Below are positions 59,454 to 64,000 of a stretch of 64,000 nucleotides of DNA, one piece after another. The translations under genes were made by a program, and so were the position numbers. The DNA is from Gordonia phthalatica (GTDB lineage: Bacteria > Actinomycetota > Actinomycetes > Mycobacteriales > Mycobacteriaceae), in NCBI RefSeq assembly GCF_001305675.1, contig NZ_CP011853.1:2294001-2358000 (forward strand). The letters run 5' to 3'. The notes beneath the pieces are model-generated. The model saw only the letters and a list, made by a program, of their open reading frames with translations. It was not told the origin of the DNA and did no database searches. Numbering within the stretch: the first letter of the stretch is position 1; every line of letters starts with the position of its first letter.

Positions 59454-61625
59454 CTAGCGGAGGATGCGTGCCGCGCTGCTCGCCGGATCCAGATCGAGCC
59501 GACGCAACAGTTGCGAGTTGAGCGCCACGACGATCGTCGACGCCGACATCAGGATCGCGCCGACGCTCATCGGCATCACGAAACCGATCGGTGCCAGCAC
59601 CCCGGCCGCGAGCGGGACCGACACCAGGTTGTAGCCGGCGGCCCACCAGAGGTTCTGCTGCATCTTCCGGTAGCCAGCACGCGACAGTTCGATCACCGAC
59701 AGCACCGAACGCGGATCGGAGCTCGCCAGGACCACCCCGGCGGACGCGATCGCGACGTCGGTGCCCGCACCGATCGCGATGCCGACATCGGCACCCGCGA
59801 GCGCGGGGGCGTCGTTGACACCGTCGCCGACCATCGCGACCACGCGTCCCTCCGCCTGGAGCGCGGCGACGGTTCCAGCCTTGTCCTCGGGCCGGACCTC
59901 CGCGTACACGCGGTCCACGCCGAGTTCGGCGGCGACGGTCTCGGCCACCGCCCGGGCGTCGCCGGTGATCATGACGACCTGGACGCCCAGCCTGTGCAGC
60001 GCGTCGACCGCATCCCGCGATTCGGGGCGGATGTCGTCGGCCAGCTTCACCGCTCCGGCCACGGCGCCGTCGACCACGACGTGGAGGATGATCGCCCCCT
60101 CCGTGCGCCAGCGGTCGGCCACCGGGAGCTCCGCGGCGTCGTGAACAGTCAGCATGCGCGGCCCACCGACCTCGACGCGACGGCCGTCGACGGTCGCGAC
60201 CACGCCGGTCGCCGGCTCCGAGGAGAAGTCCGCGGCGCGAGCGACGGTCAGGCCGCGGTGGGACGCGGCAGCGACGATCGCCGTCGCCAGCGGGTGCTCG
60301 CTGTCGGACTCGGCAGCGGCCGCGAGGGCAAGGACCTCGTCTGCGGTGTACGGACCCGCGGGCTCCACCTCGACGACCGTCGGCGCGCCCTTGGTCAGGG
60401 TGCCGGTCTTGTCGAACAGGACGGTGTCGACGGTGCGCATCTGCTCCAGTGCCAGGCGATCCTTCACGAGCACGCCGCTGCGGGCGGCTCGTTCGGTCGC
60501 GATCGACACGACGAGCGGGATCGCCAGACCCAGGGCGTGGGGGCAGGCGATCACGAGCACGGTGATGACTCGGACCACGGCGGTGTCGGGCATCCCGAGG
60601 GCCAGCCAGCTGATCGCGGTCAGCGCTGCGGAGCCCGCAGCGAACCAGAACAGCCAGCCCGCCGCACGGTCGGCGAGGCGCTGCGTCTTGGACGATGACG
60701 CCTGTGCGTCGGCGACCAGTCGCGCGATGCCCGCGAGGGCGGTCTGGTCGCCGACCGCGGTGACCCGCACACGCAGCCCGGAGTCGGTCGCCACCGTTCC
60801 GGCGACCACCGAGTCGCCGACCGTGCGGGCGACGGTGCGCGACTCCCCCGTCACCATCGACTCGTCGAGGTTCGCCGAGCCCTCCACCACTGTTCCATCG
60901 GCCGGGATCGATCCGCCGGGGCGGATGAGGACGACGTCGCCAAGCGCCAGGGCGTCCGGCGAGACGCGCCGGACCTGATCGCCGTCGACCACCTCGGCCT
61001 CGTCGGAGAGCAGCGCCGCGAGCGAGTCGAGCGCCGACGTGGTCTGCGCGAGGGAGGCCATCTCGATCCAGTGTCCGAGCAGCATGATCACGACCAGCAG
61101 CGCGAGCTCCCACCAGAAGCTCAGCTCGTGACTCAGCACACCGAGTGCCGATCCCCACGACGACACGAAGGCGACGGTGATCGCGAGGCCGATGAGGAGC
61201 ATCATTCCGGGCTTCCGGCTGCGGATCTCATCGACGGCACCGGTCAGGAACGGGCGACCGCCCCAAACGTAGACCACGGTGCCGAGCACGGGCGCGATCC
61301 ACCGCGCCCATCCGGGAACCTCGTAGCCGAGGAGGTCCGCGAACATCGGATCGAAGGCGACGACGGGCACCGCGATCACGGTCATCGTCTGGAAGAGGCG
61401 CCGGAACATCGCGACGTGGTCGCCGCCGTGACCGCCGTGATCGGCATGGCCCTCGTGTCCGGAGTGCCCCTCGCGTCCGGCGTGCTCCGGGTGTCCGGCG
61501 TGCTCTCCGTGCGGGATCTGCTCACCGTGATCGGGATGCGAGCCGTGGTGTCCGGAATGTGGGTCGTGGTGCCCGTGCATCGTGACCGACGAGTCGTGCG
61601 TCGTGCCCTGGTTCATGTTCTCCAT
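59454..61625 (-). CDS. CopB-type P1B-3 copper-transporting ATPase
   Basis: 723 residues. The first 70 are extremely rich in His, Gly and Asp (GHHDPHSGHHGSHPDHGEQ), replacing the usual metal-binding domain. The CPH metal motif (VLVIACPHALGLAIP) identifies the P1B-3 class. Phosphorylation site DKTGTLTKGAP, actuator MVTGESRTV, SEHPLATA, and GDGVNDAPALAGA are present. It exports copper or silver. A CsoR-like operator sits in the promoter, and the transcript is probably leaderless or nearly so, with ATG 61625 a few bases from the predicted start. Confidence 0.9.
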   Translation of the reverse strand: MENMNQGTTHDSSVTMHGHHDPHSGHHGSHPDHGEQIPHGEHAGHPEHAGREGHSGHEGHADHGGHGGDHVAMFRRLFQTMTVIAVPVVAFDPMFADLLGYEVPGWARWIAPVLGTVVYVWGGRPFLTGAVDEIRSRKPGMMLLIGLAITVAFVSSWGSALGVLSHELSFWWELALLVVIMLLGHWIEMASLAQTTSALDSLAALLSDEAEVVDGDQVRRVSPDALALGDVVLIRPGGSIPADGTVVEGSANLDESMVTGESRTVARTVGDSVVAGTVATDSGLRVRVTAVGDQTALAGIARLVADAQASSSKTQRLADRAAGWLFWFAAGSAALTAISWLALGMPDTAVVRVITVLVIACPHALGLAIPLVVSIATERAARSGVLVKDRLALEQMRTVDTVLFDKTGTLTKGAPTVVEVEPAGPYTADEVLALAAAAESDSEHPLATAIVAAASHRGLTVARAADFSSEPATGVVATVDGRRVEVGGPRMLTVHDAAELPVADRWRTEGAIILHVVVDGAVAGAVKLADDIRPESRDAVDALHRLGVQVVMITGDARAVAETVAAELGVDRVYAEVRPEDKAGTVAALQAEGRVVAMVGDGVNDAPALAGADVGIAIGAGTDVAIASAGVVLASSDPRSVLSVIELSRAGYRKMQQNLWWAAGYNLVSVPLAAGVLAPIGFVMPMSVGAILMSASTIVVALNSQLLRRLDLDPASSAARILR

Positions 61626-61633
61626 GCGGTCAA

Positions 61634-61660
61634 ATTATACCCATAGGGGGTATGGGTCAA
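61634..61660 (-). promoter_or_regulatory. Copper-type promoter/operator for the CopB-like gene
   Basis: On the minus strand, TTGACC (61660-61655) and TATAAT (61639-61634) are separated by 15 bp. The spacer contains the CsoR-like inverted repeat with arms ATACCC and GGGTAT (61637-61642 and 61648-61653). The arrangement fits copper-responsive repression, though no csoR gene is in the window. Confidence 0.7.
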
Positions 61661-61715
61661 CAGGCGCCCGGTGCACGCGACAGCGCGATGGAGCCCACCC
61701 CGTACGCTTGTCTCC

Positions 61716-62360
61716 ATGCCCCACACCGTGAGCCCGGCAGCACGACTGGCCGGGTACTCAGCGACTGTCGCAGACTCCGCACTCGTCGTTCTCTCGCTGG
61801 TCAGCGTGCTGACGCGTTCGATGACGCTGATGATCGTCTGGGAGGTCGCAGCGGCGACGTACATGGTGGCGGCGTTGATGCTCAGCCGTCGGATGACCAT
61901 TCGCGGCACCGCCGACACGCGCACCGGCTTCTTCCGCTGGATGTCGGGCCTGATGCCGTTCGCCGCCAGCCTCGCCGGAGTGAACGCCGCCCTCGTCTCA
62001 CTCGTCGGTCGAAACCTGGTGGTCGAGGGCGCCGATCCGAGCGGCCTCCGCGTCGTCGGCGTCGCGGGCATCGTCATCGCCTGGGGGCTGCTGAACACGA
62101 GTTTCGTCAACGTGTACATGACGCTGATCGACAGGGCCGCCCCCGACCGACCGCCGTTCGACGTTCCCGGCGAAGACGATCCCGATTACCCGGAGATGAT
62201 CTACTTCTCCTTCACCATCGGAACCAGCTTCGCGGCCTCGGACATCGAGGTCCTCACCCGCCCGGCCCGGCGCGCCGTGCTCTCGCACAGCGTCGTCGCC
62301 TTCTTCTTCAACGCGATCGTCGTCGCCTCGGCGTTCCAGGCGATCCAGCAGCTCGCATGA
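61716..62360 (+). CDS. DUF1345 family membrane protein
   Basis: 214 residues with five hydrophobic segments. SALVVLSLVSVLTRSMTLMI, FRWMSGLMPFAASLAGVNAA, MIYFSFTIGTSFAASDIEVL and VVAFFFNAIVVASAFQAIQQ match DUF1345, a family with YFSFTIG and VAFFFN-type blocks. The function is unknown. It is divergent from the copper ATPase and overlaps the LysE-type gene by 4 bp (ATGA), so the two are coupled. Confidence 0.82.
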   Translation: MPHTVSPAARLAGYSATVADSALVVLSLVSVLTRSMTLMIVWEVAAATYMVAALMLSRRMTIRGTADTRTGFFRWMSGLMPFAASLAGVNAALVSLVGRNLVVEGADPSGLRVVGVAGIVIAWGLLNTSFVNVYMTLIDRAAPDRPPFDVPGEDDPDYPEMIYFSFTIGTSFAASDIEVLTRPARRAVLSHSVVAFFFNAIVVASAFQAIQQLA

Positions 62361-62977
62361 CCGCGTCCACCTGGGCCGCCCTCCTCGGCGCCTGCCTGCT
62401 GATCAGTCTCACCCCGGGCGCGGGTGCCATCAACACGATGAACAACGCCCTCAACGTCGGCTTCCGCCGAGCCATCTGGGGCATCCTCGGCCAGCAGTTG
62501 GCCCTGCTGATCCAACTCGTCATCGTGGCCCTCGGACTCGGCCTCGTCGTCACCAACTCCCCCACCGCCTTCGCGGTGATCCGCAATGTCGGCGCCGCCT
62601 ACCTGGTCTATCTCGGCGTGAAGCAGATCCGCGCGAAACCCACCGCAGCCGACGGGGAGCAGACCGCCGCGATCGACGACGGCGCGTGGTCGATGTTCAC
62701 GCGGGGCGTCTGGGTGAACCTCCTCAACCCGAAGGCCATCGTCTTCCTCGTCGCCTTCATCCCGGGTTTCGTCCGATCCGATGGCGCCGTCGCCCTGCAG
62801 TACACCGAGATCGGCGCGACCATCGTCGTCGTCGATCTGATCATCATGTGGTTGTTCTTCGCGCTGGTCGGCCGGACCTTCCGTCGCGTCACCGGAACGC
62901 CCCGCGGACAGCGGCGCCTCAACATCTTCTTCGGCGTGCTGTTCATCGGCGTCGGACTGATGCTCGTCTTCCTCTGA
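62357..62977 (+). CDS. LysE/RhtB-type amino-acid exporter
   Basis: 206 residues with six hydrophobic segments. LLISLTPGAGAINTMNNALN, FRRAIWGILGQQLALLIQLV and VGAAYLVYLGVKQIRAKP are the LysE-family pattern. WVNLLNPKAIVFLVAFIPGF is the signature NPK block. It exports amino acids or related compounds. It overlaps the DUF1345 gene. Confidence 0.9.
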   Translation: MTASTWAALLGACLLISLTPGAGAINTMNNALNVGFRRAIWGILGQQLALLIQLVIVALGLGLVVTNSPTAFAVIRNVGAAYLVYLGVKQIRAKPTAADGEQTAAIDDGAWSMFTRGVWVNLLNPKAIVFLVAFIPGFVRSDGAVALQYTEIGATIVVVDLIIMWLFFALVGRTFRRVTGTPRGQRRLNIFFGVLFIGVGLMLVFL

Positions 62978-63076
62978 CCGCGCGCATCCCCTGCGGCACA
63001 GGGCGTCCGACGTCCGAATGATCACATCTGCCCCGTGTGGGACACTGGTTGGACAACGACTGCTACGGGGGTATGC

Positions 63077-63583
63077 GTGCTTGGCATCATCCTGCTGATC
63101 ATCGGCGGTGTGGGACTCGCTCTCACCCTGCTGTCCTTATTCGGGCTGGACTTCGGCGACTTCGACTTCGACCTGGGCGACGGCGGCGTCGGCCTGCTGT
63201 CGCTCGTCACGCCGTTCGCCACCGGCTTCGGTCTCCTCGGAGGCGGGCTGATGCAGTTCACCGACACCCCCACCTGGCTGGCACTGCTCGTCGGGCTCGC
63301 GACCGGAGTCGGGCTCTCCCTCGTCGCCGTGGTGGTCCTGGGCTACCTGGTGGGCTCCGAGGAGGAGCTGCCGACGCTCGACTACATCGGGTCGATGGTC
63401 CGCGTCGTCGAACCGGTCTCCCCGGGCCGGTTCGGACTCGGCGAGGTCGCCACCGCTCTCGGCGCGCAACAGCTGACGATCACCGCCGACGAAACCCTCG
63501 AACACAACGCCTCCGCGGTCGTCGTGGAGAAGATGGACGGACGCGACAGCTACGTCGTCGTCCGCTATACCGAACCCGCCTGA
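63077..63583 (+). CDS. OB-fold membrane protein (NfeD/YqiJ-like)
   Basis: About 168 residues. A hydrophobic N-terminus (VLGIILLIIGGVGLALTLLS), an acidic loop, two more helices (LLSLVTPFATGFGLLGGGLM, LALLVGLATGVGLSLVAVVV), then a C-terminal OB-like beta domain (GSMVRVVEPVSPGRFGLGEV, ALGAQQLTITADETLEHNAS). Proteins of this plan are encoded next to flotillins, as here. They help organise membrane microdomains. GTG 63077 was chosen after GGGGG; GTG 63035 is the other possibility. Confidence 0.75.
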   Translation: MLGIILLIIGGVGLALTLLSLFGLDFGDFDFDLGDGGVGLLSLVTPFATGFGLLGGGLMQFTDTPTWLALLVGLATGVGLSLVAVVVLGYLVGSEEELPTLDYIGSMVRVVEPVSPGRFGLGEVATALGAQQLTITADETLEHNASAVVVEKMDGRDSYVVVRYTEPA

Positions 63584-63649
63584 TGACCGTCCCGCACTTT
63601 TCCACCCGGCTCGCCCGCGAGCCGAACGAATGAAAGGAACCCATCACCC

Positions 63650-64000
63650 ATGGGAGCCATTTTCGGCGCAGTAGTGGCCATCGTGGTCCTGCTCGTCCTC
63701 CTCGTCATCCTGTTGCTGTCGCGCTACCGCGTGCCGGGAGCCGAAGAAGCGTTCATCGTCACCGGCACCGGCAAGGGACACCAGGGCAAGGTGTACCGCG
63801 GTACCGGCACGTTCGTGCTGCCCGTCGTGCAGCGCGCGACCCGCGTCCAGCTCTCGTCGGTCAAGGCCGATCTGGACACCTCGACCCCCGCCAACGACGG
63901 CATCGAGTTGAAGGTCCGCGGCGTGGCCATCGTGAAGGTCGGCGACACCCCGGAGGCCATCCTGAAGGCCGGCCCGCGTTTCGGCGACGACCTGATGCGC
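63650..64000 (+). CDS. Flotillin-like SPFH protein, N-terminal part
   Basis: The first 117 residues are in the window. A membrane anchor (GAVVAIVVLLVLLVILLLSR) is followed by YRVPGAEEAFIVTGTGKGHQ and GTFVLPVVQRATRVQLSSVK, the flotillin/SPFH opening. AAAGGA lies about 10 nt upstream. It follows the OB-fold protein by 66 bp. It assembles into membrane scaffolds. The rest continues past base 64000. Confidence 0.88.
   Translation, partial: MGAIFGAVVAIVVLLVLLVILLLSRYRVPGAEEAFIVTGTGKGHQGKVYRGTGTFVLPVVQRATRVQLSSVKADLDTSTPANDGIELKVRGVAIVKVGDTPEAILKAGPRFGDDLMR

Overview
The window is high-GC actinobacterial DNA, most likely from a mycolic-acid-containing member of the Mycobacteriales (Gordonia, Williamsia, Rhodococcus or a relative). 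The support is two tandem Emb-type arabinosyltransferases, an MmpL-family exporter, a 13E12/DUF222-HNH protein, an NmtR-CtpJ pair, a mycothiol-type arsenate reductase and DinB/MDMPI-like proteins. No rRNA, tRNA or CRISPR array was seen.

Layout. 1-6.3 kb is catabolic: an alpha/beta hydrolase end, a frameshifted pirin and a maleylacetate reductase, then a ureohydrolase, a nitrilase-type amidase and a flavin amine oxidase/monooxygenase. The last three match the three steps of the arginine 2-monooxygenase route (arginine to 4-guanidinobutyramide to 4-guanidinobutyrate to GABA plus urea). 6.3-11 kb holds a TetR repressor with a clear operator, a YhgE/DUF3533-like membrane protein, a pair of DnaA-box-like sites, an acyl-CoA synthetase relic and a DUF4822-like secreted protein. 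11.1-15.3 kb is a minus-strand cluster of five genes whose ends all overlap: DUF3159, TetR, SDR, histidine kinase, response regulator. 15.3-18.7 kb carries DinB-like and SRPBCC proteins and a DUF222-HNH gene preceded by a near-consensus SOS box.

18.7-36.3 kb is a mobile, accessory island: a truncated permease, two complete IS3-family elements, IS481 and IS256 scars, an IS110 transposase, a TetR-controlled MMPL exporter, a metallophosphoesterase split by an IS, a three-gene tyrosine-recombinase/XRE/zinc-ribbon recombinase-like module, and an arsenic operon (arsI, arsR, acr3, arsC). One IS3 element has its left terminus plus the first codons of orfA amplified into four identical 96-bp tandem copies.

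36.3-64 kb returns to chromosomal-type content: small stress proteins (CsbD, DUF6131), an orphan LuxR regulator, a PhoD-like phosphatase, ctpJ-nmtR metal efflux and sensing, dodecin, an ABC exporter, an AhpD-like protein, the emb pair that builds cell-wall arabinan, a frameshifted YdcF protein, an Imm5-like protein, an old yellow enzyme, a CopB-type copper ATPase, DUF1345 and LysE proteins, and an OB-fold/flotillin pair cut by the window end.

At least four single-base frameshifts break otherwise well-conserved genes (pirin, a TIGR03086-like protein, YdcF twice). They may be real decay or assembly indels and should be checked against reads before any biological conclusion.
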